Shown here in pieces: positions 10,369 to 21,895 of a stretch of 64,000 nucleotides of DNA. The DNA lies in contig NZ_CP067420.1 of NCBI RefSeq assembly GCF_016653635.2, positions 5,110,001 through 5,174,000 on the forward strand, given 5' to 3'. The stretch's first letter is position 1. Every line of letters starts with the position of its first letter. The position numbers and the translations under genes were made by a program. A model generated the notes under the pieces. It searched no databases, was not told the DNA's origin, and saw nothing but the letters and a program-made list of their open reading frames with translations. Source of the DNA: Skermanella sp. TT6 (GTDB lineage: Bacteria > Pseudomonadota > Alphaproteobacteria > Azospirillales > Azospirillaceae).

Positions 10369-11307
10369 TCAGTCTCCGGTCCGATAGGCGCTCTCGATCC
10401 CGGCGATCAGCGACTTTCCCTCGGCCAGCAGGAAACGGCGGAGCTGGGTATGGACCGGCAGCAGGGGCATGTGGCGCCGCCAGGCCACGAACCAGCTCCG
10501 CATCAGCGGCAGGCCCTGCACCGGCAGGACGGTCAGCAGGCCCATGCGCAGCTCCAGCACGATGGTGTGGCGGGAGATCAGCGCCACGCCCATCCCCGCC
10601 ATGACCGCCTGCTTGATCGTCTCGTTGCTGCTCGACGTCAGCGCGATGCGGGGCGTGAAGCCGGCGCCGCGGAAGAAGTTCTCCATCAGCGCGCGGGTGC
10701 CGGACCCTTCCTCGCGGACGATGAAGCGTTCCTCCGCCAGCCCGTCCAGGGGAATATCCTTCTGGCCCGCCAGCCGGTGCCCCGGCGGGGCGATCAGGAC
10801 CGAAGGATGCGGGGCGAAAGGGTCGGCCGCCACGTCGGCGTCGTCGGGCGGCTTGCCCATGACCGCGATATCCACCTCCCCCGACAGCAGGGCCGCGATG
10901 ATGTCGCGCCGGTTGCCCTCGTGCAGGTGGATGGCGATCCGCGGGTACTCGGCCTGGAAGCGCGACAGCATCCGCGGCATGATGTATTTGGCGGTGCTGA
11001 CCAGGCCGATCCGGGCGTGGCCGCCGCTCAGCCCCTTCAGTTCCTGCATCCGCTCGTCGGCGTCGGTCAGCGCCTTCAGCACAACCGAGGCATATTCCAG
11101 CAGGGCCGCCCCGGCCTCCGTCAGGACCACCCGGCGGCCGACCCGCTCGAACAGGGCGAAGCCGCACAGCCCCTCGATCTGCTTGATCTGGAACGACACC
11201 GCCGCCGGAGTCAGCCCCAGCCGCTCGGCCACGCGGGCGAAGGACAGGGTGTGCGCCGCCTCCACGAAGACCTGGAGCTGACGGATCGTGGAATGCCGCA
11301 GGGTCAT
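10369..11307 (-). CDS. cbbR: LysR-type regulator of the cbb operon, CbbR
   Basis: A 312-residue LysR-family activator. The winged helix-turn-helix is at residues 15-65 (SFARVAERLGLTPAAVSFQIKQIE and FERVGRRVVLTEAG). The effector-binding domain follows, with GLVSTAKYIMPRML at its start. It is divergent from cbbL across 146 bases, the classical CbbR arrangement. Family members sense Calvin-cycle metabolites or NADPH and activate the divergent operon. Identification rests on family plus position and is strong. Confidence 0.95.
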   Translation of the reverse strand: MTLRHSTIRQLQVFVEAAHTLSFARVAERLGLTPAAVSFQIKQIEGLCGFALFERVGRRVVLTEAGAALLEYASVVLKALTDADERMQELKGLSGGHARIGLVSTAKYIMPRMLSRFQAEYPRIAIHLHEGNRRDIIAALLSGEVDIAVMGKPPDDADVAADPFAPHPSVLIAPPGHRLAGQKDIPLDGLAEERFIVREEGSGTRALMENFFRGAGFTPRIALTSSSNETIKQAVMAGMGVALISRHTIVLELRMGLLTVLPVQGLPLMRSWFVAWRRHMPLLPVHTQLRRFLLAEGKSLIAGIESAYRTGD

Positions 11308-12920
<1,613 letters not shown>

Positions 12921-13114
12921 AGCGGTGCCCGATCAAGTCGATCCGCCCGAGACGGCTGATCCGATGCGTTGCGCCATGGGCGCAACCTACGATCATCGGC
13001 CTGCATCACCTCGGCCCTGCATTGGGCCGTAGGTTGCGCCCATGGCGCAACGCAGTGCGGGGAGGAACGGCCGGCTGCGAGGACCGGAGCGGTTCAACCT
13101 GATCGGGCAAAGCT
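12921..13114. repeat. Palindromic MITE-like element, copy A (between cbbL and cbbS)
   Basis: This non-coding element has terminal inverted repeats (GCCCGATCA at one end, CCTGATCGGGC at the other). Inside are two opposed copies of the small palindrome GTTGCGCC-ATG-GGCGCAAC, each joined to CTACG. Most positions match the reverse complement of 21077-21271. It starts directly after the cbbL stop codon. It has no coding capacity, so if mobile it would need a transposase in trans. Confidence 0.88.
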
Positions 13115-13125
13115 TTAGCGGTCGG

Positions 13126-13143
13126 CCGTAGGTCGACCTACGG
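13126..13143. repeat. Perfect 18-bp palindrome upstream of cbbS
   Basis: CCGTAGGTCGACCTACGG reads identically on both strands. It lies 50 bases before the cbbS start and just outside palindromic element copy A. It could be a regulator site, an RNA hairpin setting cbbS levels, or the relic of another repeat that shares the GTAGGTCG core seen at 28432. Confidence 0.7.
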
Positions 13144-13193
13144 AACTCCGACTCTCCTGCCCCTTCACCGCGACCTCAAGAAGGACCATTCCC

Positions 13194-13610
13194 ATGCGCC
13201 TGACCCAGGGCCAGTTCTCGTTCCTTCCCGACCTGACGGACGACGAGATCAAGCAGCAGATCACCTACGCGCTCGGCCAGGGCTGGGCCGTCGCGATCGA
13301 ATCCACCGACGATCCCCATCCCCGCAACACCTATTGGGACATGTGGGGCACCCCGATGTTCGACATCGCCGACGCCGCCGGCGTGATGATGGAGGTCAAG
13401 GCCTGCCGCAAGGCGAACAAGGGCAGGTACGTCAAGGTGCTGGCCTTCGACGCGAGCAAGGGCTTCGAGAGCATCCGCATGTCCTTCATCATCGACCGCC
13501 CGGCCGAGGAGAAGGGCTTCGAGCTGGTCCGAGCCGAGGGACCCGGCCGCCAGGTCAACTACACCGTCCGCAGCTACGCGACCGAGAAACCCATAGGCGC
13601 ACGGTACTGA
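13194..13610 (+). CDS. cbbS: Ribulose-bisphosphate carboxylase small subunit
   Basis: A 138-residue small subunit beginning [19 protein letters not shown], with the conserved [11 protein letters not shown] block and the C-terminal extension [17 protein letters not shown] typical of red-type (form IC/ID) small subunits. It caps the L8 core of RuBisCO. It is second in the operon, unusually far (273 bases) from cbbL because of the inserted palindromic element. Confidence 0.97.
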   Translation: MRLTQGQFSFLPDLTDDEIKQQITYALGQGWAVAIESTDDPHPRNTYWDMWGTPMFDIADAAGVMMEVKACRKANKGRYVKVLAFDASKGFESIRMSFIIDRPAEEKGFELVRAEGPGRQVNYTVRSYATEKPIGARY

Positions 13611-13622
13611 GGGAGCGGCACC

Positions 13623-14330
13623 ATGAGCAGCGGCGGCTTCCGGATCGCCCCCAGCATCCTGTCGGCCGACTTCGCCCGGCTGGGCGAAGAGGTCGAGAAC
13701 GTCATCGCGGCGGGGGCGGACATCGTCCATTTCGACGTGATGGACAATCATTACGTCCCCAACCTGACCATCGGGCCGCTGGTCTGCGAAGCGATCCGGC
13801 CCCGCACGCGCGCACCCATCGACGTCCATCTGATGGTCAGGCCGGTGGACGCGCTGGTGCCGATGTTCGCCAAAGCGGGTGCCGACATCATCTCGTTCCA
13901 CCCGGAAGCGTCGGAGCATGTGGATCGCACCCTGGCGCTGATCCGGGATCATGGCTGCAAGGCGGGGCTGGCCCTGAATCCGGCCACCCCGCTCCAGCAC
14001 CTGGACCATGTGATGGGCCGGCTCGACCTGATCCTGGTCATGTCGGTCAACCCAGGCTTCGGCGGCCAGGGCTTCATCCCGGAGGCCCTGGCCAAGATCG
14101 CCCAGGTCCGCCGCCGGATCGACTGCCACGCGGCGGAGAGCGGACGGGATATCTGGCTGGAAGTGGACGGAGGCATCAAGGCCGGCAACATCCGCGCCGT
14201 CGCGGAGGCCGGGGGCGACACCTTCGTCGCCGGCTCCGCGATCTTCGGCGCCCGCGGTGCCGACGGCTCCTACCGGGAGATCCTGGCCGACTTGCGGAAC
14301 GCCATGGAACCGGCAAGGAGGGCGGCATGA
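13623..14330 (+). CDS. cbbE: Ribulose-phosphate 3-epimerase
   Basis: A 235-residue TIM-barrel enzyme that interconverts ribulose-5-phosphate and xylulose-5-phosphate. Motifs are [17 protein letters not shown] at the N-terminus, the metal-binding [37 protein letters not shown] and the catalytic Asp in [11 protein letters not shown]. It lies 12 bases after cbbS and overlaps cbbX by ATGA. Within this operon it serves RuBP regeneration. It is also named rpe. Confidence 0.96.
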   Translation: MSSGGFRIAPSILSADFARLGEEVENVIAAGADIVHFDVMDNHYVPNLTIGPLVCEAIRPRTRAPIDVHLMVRPVDALVPMFAKAGADIISFHPEASEHVDRTLALIRDHGCKAGLALNPATPLQHLDHVMGRLDLILVMSVNPGFGGQGFIPEALAKIAQVRRRIDCHAAESGRDIWLEVDGGIKAGNIRAVAEAGGDTFVAGSAIFGARGADGSYREILADLRNAMEPARRAA

Positions 14331-15214
14331 CCGCGCTGGCAACGGATACCCGGACCTCCGTCGATCTCGACGCGCTCTACGCCGCATCGAACATCGGCGA
14401 GATTTTGGAACAACTCGACCGCGAACTGGTCGGCCTCGTCCCGGTCAAGGCCCGCATCCGCGAGATCGCGGCCCTGCTGCTGATCGACCAGGCGCGCCGG
14501 CAGCTCGGCCTCGCGACCGACCCGCCGTCGCTGCACATGAGCTTCACCGGCAATCCCGGCACGGGCAAGACGACGGTGGCCCGGCGCATGGCCGGCATCC
14601 TCCACCGCCTGGGCTATATCCGCCGCGACCACGTCGTCTCGGTGACCCGCGACGACTTGGTCGGCCAGTATATCGGCCACACCGCGCCCAAGACCAAGGA
14701 AGCCCTGAAGAAGGCCATGGGCGGCGTGCTGTTCATCGACGAGGCCTATTATCTCTACCGGCCCGAGAACGAGCGCGACTACGGGCAGGAGGCGATCGAG
14801 ATCCTGCTCCAGGTGATGGAGGACCACCGCGACGACCTCGTGGTCATCCTGGCCGGCTACAAGGACCGGCTGGACACCTTCTTCTCCAGCAACCCGGGCA
14901 TGGGATCGCGCATCGCCCACCACGTGGACTTCCCCGACTTCCGGTCGGACGAGCTGTTCGACATCGCGGAATCCATGACGGGATCGATGCATTACCGCCT
15001 GTCCGGCGGGGCCGCCGCCGCCCTGCGGGAATATATCGAGCGCCGCATGGAGCAGCCCCGCTTCGCCAACGCCCGCTCGATCCGCAACGCGCTCGACCGC
15101 GCACGCCTGCGCCAGGCCAACCGGCTGTTCGCCCGGGGCGGCGTGCTCGACGCCGACATGCTCCAGACCATCGAGGAGGCCGACATCCGCGCCAGCCGCG
15201 TCTTTACTCAATAG
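14327..15214 (+). CDS. cbbX: Red-type RuBisCO activase CbbX (AAA+ ATPase)
   Basis: A 295-residue AAA+ protein with Walker [15 protein letters not shown], pore-loop region [15 protein letters not shown], Walker [14 protein letters not shown], sensor 1 region [12 protein letters not shown] and arginine finger [11 protein letters not shown]. CbbX threads the CbbL C-terminus to remove inhibitory sugar phosphates from red-type RuBisCO. The start is the ATG overlapping the cbbE stop, preceded by AAGGAGG. Longer frames upstream are shadows of cbbE. Confidence 0.97.
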   Translation: MTALATDTRTSVDLDALYAASNIGEILEQLDRELVGLVPVKARIREIAALLLIDQARRQLGLATDPPSLHMSFTGNPGTGKTTVARRMAGILHRLGYIRRDHVVSVTRDDLVGQYIGHTAPKTKEALKKAMGGVLFIDEAYYLYRPENERDYGQEAIEILLQVMEDHRDDLVVILAGYKDRLDTFFSSNPGMGSRIAHHVDFPDFRSDELFDIAESMTGSMHYRLSGGAAAALREYIERRMEQPRFANARSIRNALDRARLRQANRLFARGGVLDADMLQTIEEADIRASRVFTQ

Positions 15215-15279
15215 CCCCGCCAAGCTTACAAACAGAAGCAAACAATAAGAACGACGACGATTTCCCAGGGAGAAGTCAC

Positions 15280-16386
15280 ATGCCGCATCGCAGCATGACG
15301 TTCGCGAAGTTCATCATTGAGGACCAGCGCCGACGCGGCGGTCCCGACGCCGAACTGACCGCGCTGCTGAACGATGTCCAGACCGCCTGCAAGCTGATCG
15401 GGGTCACCGTGTCGCGCGGGCCGCTCCACAGGCACCGGACCGCTCCCGGGACCGCCCCTGGGATCAACGTCCACGACGAGGAACAGAAGCCCCTCGACGT
15501 CACCGCCAACGAGATCATGCTGGATACGTGCAGTTGGGGCGGCAAGGTCTGCGGCATGGCGTCGGAGGAGATGGCCGAGTTCTACGCCGTTCCTCCGCCG
15601 CACCGGAAGGGCCGCCACCTGCTGGTGTTCGACCCGCTCGACGGCTCTTCGAACATCGACGTCAACGTGACGGTCGGCACCATCTTCTCGATCCTGCGGG
15701 CGCCGCCGGGCGACGCCGACCCGACCGAGGCCGACTTCCTGCGGCCGGGCACCGAGCAGGTGGCGGCGGGGTTCGCGCTCTACGGCCCGACCACCATGAT
15801 CGTGGTCACGCTGGGCGCCGGCGTCCACGGATTCACCCTGGACCGCGAGGTCGGCAACTTCAACCTGACCCATCCCGACATGCGTGTGCCGGAGGAGACC
15901 GGCGAGTTCGCGGTGAACATGTCGAACGAGCGCTACTGGGAGCCTCCGGTCCGGCGCTACGTGGAGGAATGCGTCCAGGGAAAGGCGGGTCCCCGGGGCA
16001 AGGACTTCAACATGCGCTGGATCGCGTCGCTGGTCGCCGAGGTCTACCGCATCCTGATCCGCGGCGGCTTGTTCATGTATCCGTGGGACACGCGCGACGC
16101 CGCCAGGCCCGGACGCCTGCGCCTCCTCTACGAGGCCAACCCCATGGCGATGATCCTGGAGCAGGCGGGGGGCGCCGCCTCCACCGGCCGCGAGCGCATC
16201 CTGGACATGGTGCCGACCGCGCTCCACCAGCGGGTGCCGCTGATCCTGGGCTCGAAGGCCGAGGTCGAGCGCATCGTCCGGTACCACGAGGCCCACGACC
16301 GGGGCGAGGACCGGGTGTTCGACTCGCCCCTGTTCAACACGCGCTCGCTGTTCCGCCTGCCGGCCGGCGCAGCAGGAGGAACGTGA
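15280..16386 (+). CDS. cbbF: Class I fructose-1,6-bisphosphatase
   Basis: A 368-residue phosphatase with the metal-site motif LVFDPLDGSSNIDVNVTVG, the upstream NEIMLDTC region and the C-terminal substrate site EANPMAMILEQAGGAASTG. It hydrolyses fructose-1,6-bisphosphate, and in the Calvin cycle often sedoheptulose bisphosphate as well. The ATG at 15280 follows CAGGGAG. It lies 65 bases after cbbX and 4 bases before cbbP. Confidence 0.95.
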   Translation: MPHRSMTFAKFIIEDQRRRGGPDAELTALLNDVQTACKLIGVTVSRGPLHRHRTAPGTAPGINVHDEEQKPLDVTANEIMLDTCSWGGKVCGMASEEMAEFYAVPPPHRKGRHLLVFDPLDGSSNIDVNVTVGTIFSILRAPPGDADPTEADFLRPGTEQVAAGFALYGPTTMIVVTLGAGVHGFTLDREVGNFNLTHPDMRVPEETGEFAVNMSNERYWEPPVRRYVEECVQGKAGPRGKDFNMRWIASLVAEVYRILIRGGLFMYPWDTRDAARPGRLRLLYEANPMAMILEQAGGAASTGRERILDMVPTALHQRVPLILGSKAEVERIVRYHEAHDRGEDRVFDSPLFNTRSLFRLPAGAAGGT

Positions 16387-16390
16387 TCCC

Positions 16391-17266
16391 ATGTCCGTCA
16401 AGCACCCCATCATCGCCATCACCGGATCGTCGGGCGCCGGCACCACCACGGTCCGCCATACCTTCCAGCAGATCTTCCGCCGGGAGCAGATCACCGCCGC
16501 GATCATCGAGGGCGATGCCTATCACCGCTACGACCGCGCCGAGATGCGCCGGCGGCTGGCCGAGGCCCAGCGCCAGGAACAGACCAGCTTCAGCCATTTC
16601 GGCCCCGAGGCGAACCTGTTCGAGGAGGTCGAGGCGCTGTTCCAGGGCTATGGCGAGACCGGCACCGGGACGACCCGCAAGTACCTGCACAGCGCGGAGG
16701 AGGCGGCACCCTACGGCCAGGAGCCCGGCACCTTCACCCCGTGGGAGCCCCTGCCCGAGCCGACCGACCTTCTGTTCTACGAAGGGCTGCACGGTGCCGT
16801 GAAGACGGAGACGGTGGACGCCGCCCGCCATGCCGACCTGCTGATCGGCGTGGTGCCGATCATCAACCTGGAATGGATCCAGAAGCTCCACCGGGACAAG
16901 ATCTCGCGCGGCCACAGCCAGGAGGCGATCGTCGACACGATCCTGCGGCGGATGCCCGACTACGTGAACTATATCTGCCCGCAGTTCTCGCTGACCGACA
17001 TCAATTTCCAGCGGGTGCCGACGGTGGACACGTCCAACCCCTTCATCGCCCGCGACATTCCCAGCGCCGACGAGAGCATGCTGGTGATCCGGTTCCGCAA
17101 CCCGCGGGGCATCGACTTCCCCTACCTGCTGTCGATGCTGAAGGACAGCTTCATGTCCCGGCCCAACACCATCGTCTGCCCCGGCGGCAAGATGGCGCTC
17201 GCCATGCAGCTGATCATCACGCCGCTGATCTGGCAGCTCATGGACCGCAAGAAGAAAGCCCACTGA
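16391..17266 (+). CDS. cbbP: Phosphoribulokinase
   Basis: A 291-residue proteobacterial phosphoribulokinase. It has P-loop [14 protein letters not shown] near residue 13, [13 protein letters not shown] for substrate binding, [11 protein letters not shown], and [19 protein letters not shown] near the end. It makes ribulose-1,5-bisphosphate, the substrate of RuBisCO, with ATP. This enzyme is diagnostic of a working Calvin cycle. Confidence 0.97.
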   Translation: MSVKHPIIAITGSSGAGTTTVRHTFQQIFRREQITAAIIEGDAYHRYDRAEMRRRLAEAQRQEQTSFSHFGPEANLFEEVEALFQGYGETGTGTTRKYLHSAEEAAPYGQEPGTFTPWEPLPEPTDLLFYEGLHGAVKTETVDAARHADLLIGVVPIINLEWIQKLHRDKISRGHSQEAIVDTILRRMPDYVNYICPQFSLTDINFQRVPTVDTSNPFIARDIPSADESMLVIRFRNPRGIDFPYLLSMLKDSFMSRPNTIVCPGGKMALAMQLIITPLIWQLMDRKKKAH

Positions 17267-17304
17267 AAAGGGCAATCGCAAGAAACGCCCGCGGAGGAAA
17301 CGCG

Positions 17305-19332
17305 ATGACTGAGACGCTGACCGCCGAGGCCCAGGCCCCGGCGACGGACCGACGCACCCTGGCGAACGCGCTCCGCATGCTCGCGGTAGACGCGGTAGAG
17401 AAGGCCAGGTCCGGCCACCCCGGCATGCCTATGGGCATGGCCGACATCGCGGAGACCCTGTGGAACCGCCACCTCCGCCACGATCCCGCCGATCCGCGCT
17501 GGCCCGACCGGGACCGCTTCGTGCTGTCCAACGGCCACGGCTCCATGCTGCTCTACGGGCTGCTGCACCTGACCGGCTACGACCTCCCGCTCGATGAGCT
17601 GAAGAATTTCCGCCAGCTCCATTCCCGCACCCCCGGCCATCCGGAATGGGGGATCACGCCCGGCGTGGAGACGACCACCGGCCCGCTCGGCCAGGGCATC
17701 TGCAACGCGGTCGGCATGGCGCAGGCCGAACGGCTGCTCGCAGACGAATTCAACCGCCCCGGCCACGCGATCGTCGACCACCGAACCTTCGTCTTCGTCG
17801 GCGACGGCTGCCTGATGGAGGGCATCTCCCACGAGGCCTGCTCGCTGGCCGGCACGCTGGGGCTGGAGAAGCTGGTCGTCTTCTACGACGACAACGGCAT
17901 CTCGATCGACGGGCATGTCCAGGGCTGGTTCACCGACGATACCCCGGCCCGGTTCGAAGCCTATGGCTGGCGCGTGATCCGCGACGTGGACGGCCACGAT
18001 CCCGCGGCCCTGGACGACGCCTTCGCCCGGGCCCTGGCTCCCGACGGCAAGCCCGTCCTGGTCTGCTGCAAGACGGTGATCGGCTGGGGCGCCCCGAAGA
18101 AGGCGGGAACCCACGACGTCCACGGCGCTCCCCTGGGCGCCGACGAGGCCGACGCCACCCGACAGGCCCTCGGCTGGCCCCATCCAGCCTTCGAGATTCC
18201 CGCCGAAATCCGCGACGCCTGGGACGCCCGTGCGCGCGGCGCTAAACTCCGGGAGGACTGGCGGCGGCGCTTCGACGCCTACGCCGCGGAGCATCCCGAC
18301 CTCGCCGCCGAGTTCACCCGCCGCATCGCGGGCCGGCTGCCGGAGGATTTCGCCGAGCGCGCCGACGCCTTCATCGCCGCCACGGCGGAAGCGGCCCAGA
18401 CCGCGGCGACCCGCAAATCGTCCCAGCGCGCGATCGAAGCGCTTGCCCCCCTGCTGCCCGAACTGCTCGGCGGCTCCGCCGACCTGACCGGCTCCAACCT
18501 GACGAACTGGCCGGCCTGCCGGACCGTCTCGGGGGTCGGCGGCGGCAACTACGTCCATTACGGCGTGCGCGAGTTCGGCATGACCGCCATCGTCAACGGC
18601 ATCGCCCTGCATGGCGGCCATATCCCGTTCGGCGGCACCTTCCTGGTATTCTCCGACTATTCCAGGAACGCGCTCCGCCTGTCGGCGCTGATGGGGCTGG
18701 GCACGATCCAGGTCTTCACCCACGACAGCATCGGCTTGGGCGAGGACGGCCCGACCCACCAGCCGATCGAGCACGCCGCCAGCCTCCGCCTGATCCCGAA
18801 CATGGATGTCTGGCGCCCCTGCGACGCGCTGGAGACCGCCGTCGCCTGGCGCGCCGCCGTGGAGCGCCGCGACGGCCCGACCAGCCTGCTGCTGTCCCGC
18901 CAGAACCTGCCCGCCCAGCCGGGCGGCGCCGACCGGGGCCGGGCGGCGGCACGGGGCGGCTATGTCCTGGCCGAACCCGACGCCGGAACGCCGGAACTCG
19001 TCCTGATCGCGACCGGCTCCGAGGTTCCCCTCGCCATGGCCGCGCGCGACCTGCTGGCGGCCGACGGTATCGCGGCGCGGGTGGTGTCGATGCCGTCCAC
19101 CACGGTGTTCGACCGTCAGGACGCCGGCTACCGCAAGGCCGTGCTGGGAACCGACATCCCCCGTTTGGCGGTCGAGGCCGGCCGGACCGACGGCTGGTGG
19201 AAATATGTCGGGCTGGACGGCGCCGTGATCGGCATCGACCGTTTCGGCGAATCCGCCCCGGCGGAGGTGCTGTTCCCCTTCTTCGGCCTGACGCCCGGCC
19301 GCGTCGCCGAAACCGCCCGCGCGCTGCTCTGA
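17305..19332 (+). CDS. cbbT: Transketolase
   Basis: A 675-residue thiamine-diphosphate enzyme. The ThDP motif runs from [13 protein letters not shown] to the Asn of [10 protein letters not shown]. Other marks are the substrate motif [20 protein letters not shown] and, in the pyrimidine-binding domain, [17 protein letters not shown] with the catalytic Glu region. The ATG at 17305 has GGAGGAAACGCG upstream. It moves two-carbon units in the regenerative phase of the cycle. Confidence 0.96.
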   Translation: MTETLTAEAQAPATDRRTLANALRMLAVDAVEKARSGHPGMPMGMADIAETLWNRHLRHDPADPRWPDRDRFVLSNGHGSMLLYGLLHLTGYDLPLDELKNFRQLHSRTPGHPEWGITPGVETTTGPLGQGICNAVGMAQAERLLADEFNRPGHAIVDHRTFVFVGDGCLMEGISHEACSLAGTLGLEKLVVFYDDNGISIDGHVQGWFTDDTPARFEAYGWRVIRDVDGHDPAALDDAFARALAPDGKPVLVCCKTVIGWGAPKKAGTHDVHGAPLGADEADATRQALGWPHPAFEIPAEIRDAWDARARGAKLREDWRRRFDAYAAEHPDLAAEFTRRIAGRLPEDFAERADAFIAATAEAAQTAATRKSSQRAIEALAPLLPELLGGSADLTGSNLTNWPACRTVSGVGGGNYVHYGVREFGMTAIVNGIALHGGHIPFGGTFLVFSDYSRNALRLSALMGLGTIQVFTHDSIGLGEDGPTHQPIEHAASLRLIPNMDVWRPCDALETAVAWRAAVERRDGPTSLLLSRQNLPAQPGGADRGRAAARGGYVLAEPDAGTPELVLIATGSEVPLAMAARDLLAADGIAARVVSMPSTTVFDRQDAGYRKAVLGTDIPRLAVEAGRTDGWWKYVGLDGAVIGIDRFGESAPAEVLFPFFGLTPGRVAETARALL

Positions 19333-19366
19333 TAGAACGAAAACCGAAGATCCCCCGGAGGAAACC

Positions 19367-20413
19367 ATGGCTCTCGTCGCGATGCGTCAGCTGCTGGACC
19401 ACGCCGCCGAACACGGCTACGGCCTGCCCGCCTTCAACATCAACAACATGGAGCAGATCCGCGCGATCATGCTGGCGGCCGACGCCTGCGACAGCCCGGT
19501 GATCCTCCAGGCCTCGGCGGGCGCCCGCAACTATACCGGCGAGGCCTTCCTGCGCCATATGGTGGAGGCCGCGGTCGAGACCTGGCCGCACATCCCGATC
19601 GTGCTGCACCAGGACCACGGCGCCAGTCCGGCGGTATGCCAGCGCTCGATCCGCTCCGGCTTCACCAGCGTCATGATGGACGGCTCCCTACGGGAGGACA
19701 TGAGGACGCCGGCCAGCTTCGAGTACAATGTCCGGGTGACCCGGCGGGTGGTGGAGATGGCCCACCCCGTCGGCGTCTCGGTCGAGGGCGAGCTGGGCTG
19801 CCTGGGATCGCTGGAGACCGGCCAGGCCGGGGAGGAGGACGGCTCGGGCGCCGAGGGCACGCTGGGCCGCGACCAGTTGCTGACCGACCCCGACCAGGCG
19901 GCGGACTTCGTCCAGGCCACGGGGGTGGACGCGCTGGCGATCGCGATCGGCACCAGCCACGGCGCCTACAAGTTCTCCCGCCGCCCGACCGGCGACATCC
20001 TGGCGATCGACCGCATCCGCGAGATCCACGCCCGCCTGCCCAACACCCACCTGGTGATGCACGGTTCCTCCTCCGTGCCGCAGGAATGGCTGGACGTCAT
20101 CCGCGAGCATGGCGGCGAGATCAAGGAAACCTATGGCGTCCCGGTCGAGGAGATCCGGAAGGGCATCCGCTACGGTGTCCGCAAGGTCAACATCGACACC
20201 GACATCCGCCTCGCCATGACCGGCGCGGTTCGCCGCCTGCTGTCCCAGAAGCCGGACGAGTTCGACCCCCGCAAATTCTTCGCCGCAGCATTGACCGCCG
20301 CCAGCGACCTCTGCCGCGCCCGGTTCGAGGCGTTCGGCAGCGCCGGCCAGGCGTCCCGGATCCGGCCGATGACGATGGAGCGGGTGGCGGAGAGCTATAT
20401 GGTCGCGGCGTGA
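19367..20413 (+). CDS. cbbA: Class II fructose-bisphosphate aldolase
   Basis: A 348-residue zinc-dependent aldolase. [21 protein letters not shown] supplies catalytic Asp and zinc His residues, [14 protein letters not shown] is the conserved Glu/Gly block, [12 protein letters not shown] and [13 protein letters not shown] supply further ligands, and [13 protein letters not shown] binds phosphate. It condenses triose phosphates and can form sedoheptulose bisphosphate. It is the last cbb gene, 34 bases after cbbT with a GGAGGAAACC site. Confidence 0.96.
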   Translation: MALVAMRQLLDHAAEHGYGLPAFNINNMEQIRAIMLAADACDSPVILQASAGARNYTGEAFLRHMVEAAVETWPHIPIVLHQDHGASPAVCQRSIRSGFTSVMMDGSLREDMRTPASFEYNVRVTRRVVEMAHPVGVSVEGELGCLGSLETGQAGEEDGSGAEGTLGRDQLLTDPDQAADFVQATGVDALAIAIGTSHGAYKFSRRPTGDILAIDRIREIHARLPNTHLVMHGSSSVPQEWLDVIREHGGEIKETYGVPVEEIRKGIRYGVRKVNIDTDIRLAMTGAVRRLLSQKPDEFDPRKFFAAALTAASDLCRARFEAFGSAGQASRIRPMTMERVAESYMVAA

Positions 20414-20504
20414 GGGGGGAAGCGCGAAAGGTTTTGACTTGAAGGTTGGTCCGAATGCAGGAGTGACGTTCTCCGATCGAGATTGCAGGTGCCGAGCGCA
20501 CGCC

Positions 20505-20855
20505 ATGAACACTGTGCCGAACTCCCATCTGGCGGTAGTCGAGGAGAGCAAGATCAAAGGATACCTGCCATCCGAAAACCACCCGACAGGGCGCAACAAA
20601 TCTGCCTACTTCCGTAGCTTTGGCTTTCGAGCCGACTCATCGAGCATCTTCAGCGATGCACTGCTCCTCCACCTGGGTACGAGTGACTTCATATCGGCAA
20701 CCTCATCGGAGTTCGGCACAAAGTACATCGTTGAGGGGCCGTTGCTTACGCCCGATGGAAGAAATCCGCAGATTAAAGTGGTTTGGTTCGTCGCAAGAAG
20801 TACTATCATCCCCAGGCTGGTGACAGCCTATCCGGCACGTGGAGGTCAGCGATGA
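20505..20855 (+). CDS. DUF6883-like small protein
   Basis: A 116-residue soluble protein: SHLAVVEESKIKGYLPSENH, then GRNKSAYFRSFGF, a GTKYIVEGPL strand and the closing VWFVARSTIIPRLVTAYP. This pattern (K..YLL..HP.G..KA, then a Y.V.G...G, then W....G...PRLVT.YP) recalls DUF6883 proteins, which often precede DUF4926 proteins. The gene is visibly less G+C-rich than the cbb operon. It overlaps the next gene by ATGA. The ATG at 20505 has only a weak AGG upstream; a TTG at 20439 is less likely. The function is unknown, and toxin or immunity roles are only inferred from the paired architecture. Confidence 0.75.
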   Translation: MNTVPNSHLAVVEESKIKGYLPSENHPTGRNKSAYFRSFGFRADSSSIFSDALLLHLGTSDFISATSSEFGTKYIVEGPLLTPDGRNPQIKVVWFVARSTIIPRLVTAYPARGGQR

Positions 20856-21076
20856 TCAAGGAACTCGACCCCGTCGTCTTGACCAAGGACCTTCCCGAGG
20901 AAGGACTGCAAGCCGGTGATGTGGGCTGCATCGTGATGGTCCATGCTGGCGGAGCTGGTTATGAAGTCGAATTTGCCACGCTGACGGGCGAAACCATCTC
21001 CGTCGTGACTGTTCCCGCCCACGCGGTCAGGGCAGTAGGCGATAGGGAAATCCCCCATGCAAGGATGGTGGCTTAG
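20852..21076 (+). CDS. DUF4926-like small protein
   Basis: A 74-residue protein starting MIKELDPVVLTKDLPEEGLQAGDVG, with a VHAGGAGYEVEFATLTG strand pair and VVTVPAHAVR. This is the small beta-barrel pattern of DUF4926. It is translationally coupled to the preceding gene. Pairs like this occur in many genomes and behave like small two-gene cassettes. Its TAG stop runs directly into palindromic element copy B, as the cbbL stop does with copy A. Confidence 0.8.
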   Translation: MIKELDPVVLTKDLPEEGLQAGDVGCIVMVHAGGAGYEVEFATLTGETISVVTVPAHAVRAVGDREIPHARMVA

Positions 21077-21271
21077 AGCGGTCCCCGATCAGGTTGAACC
21101 GCTCCGGTCTTCGCAGCCTGCCGTTCCACTCGCCGCCCCGTGTTGCGCCATGGGCGCAACCTACGGCTCGATGCAGGGCGGAGGTGATGCGGGCCGACGG
21201 TCGTAGGTTGCGCCCATGGCGCAACGCATCGGATCAGCTGTCTCGGGCGGATCGACCTGATCGGGTACAGA
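21077..21271. repeat. Palindromic MITE-like element, copy B (inverted relative to copy A)
   Basis: The reverse complement of this segment matches 12921-13114 at most positions. It has the same terminal repeats (CCCGATCAGG and CCTGATCGGG) and the same two internal GTTGCGCC-ATG-GGCGCAAC hairpins with CTACG. It begins right after the TAG of the DUF4926 gene. No transposase is nearby. Confidence 0.88.
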
Positions 21272-21322
21272 TCCAGAGATCACGGCTCTTTCCCCAAGAA
21301 CCGACACCGACCGAACTCCGCC

Positions 21323-21895
21323 TCAGGAAGCACGCCTATAGAATTTGTCGAATGGAGGCTTGTCCAGGGGAGACGCCGTAGTTAGGTTCGGGCAGTGGGT
21401 TGCAATGACGTCGAAGGTTACGCCAAGCATCTCCTGATTGATATGGCGTCGCGACAGGACGTAAAGCAACTCGGGATGCCAGACCAGTGGACGAACCTTG
21501 AGGATCGTTTCGGATGCGAACCTGAGCGCCGCCAACTCCTGGAGCTTGCTGGACAGCTTCATCGCCCTCACGTCCGTCGATTTCATGCCCGACGTATTCA
21601 CATGGACGATGCGATACCGTGAAAGCCGGAATACGAGTATTCCAGCCAGCTTTCCGATCGACAGCCCGTCGAACCTATCCGGCCCGCCAGACTTGGACGT
21701 CAGGGTAACGCGGCGCGCCAACATGATCATCAGATCCTTGCGAGCCTCGCTCAACGCAAGGGACAGCTCGCTACTTGAAACGTCGATCAGGGTGTCGGGC
21801 AACCCGTTCTCCTCCGCTATGGAAGAGACGGCTTCACAGAACAGGACCGCCAGCTTGTCCTGAACTTCCACCGGCAAAAGGTCCGAGTCCCGCAT
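21323..21895 (-). CDS. Hypothetical protein, second gene of a small cassette
   Basis: A 190-residue, mostly helical soluble protein without membrane segments: LPVEVQDKLAVLFCEAVSSIA at the start, ARKDLMIMLARRVTLTSKSGG, then a predicted strand region RIVHVNTSGMKSTDVRAMKL. No family is recognised. The ATG at 21895 overlaps the stop of the upstream 65-codon gene as TGATG. Codon use is less G+C-rich than the core genes, consistent with acquired DNA between the cbb operon and ssrA. Confidence 0.72.
   Translation of the reverse strand: MRDSDLLPVEVQDKLAVLFCEAVSSIAEENGLPDTLIDVSSSELSLALSEARKDLMIMLARRVTLTSKSGGPDRFDGLSIGKLAGILVFRLSRYRIVHVNTSGMKSTDVRAMKLSSKLQELAALRFASETILKVRPLVWHPELLYVLSRRHINQEMLGVTFDVIATHCPNLTTASPLDKPPFDKFYRRAS

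Noticed and set aside
17122..19368. Long minus-strand frame opposite cbbT
   Set aside because: Shadow of a GC-rich gene; no domains and typical antisense composition.
20439..20504. TTG-initiated N-terminal extension of the DUF6883-like protein
   Set aside because: The family-like fold begins after the ATG at 20505, and TTG would be an unlikely choice.
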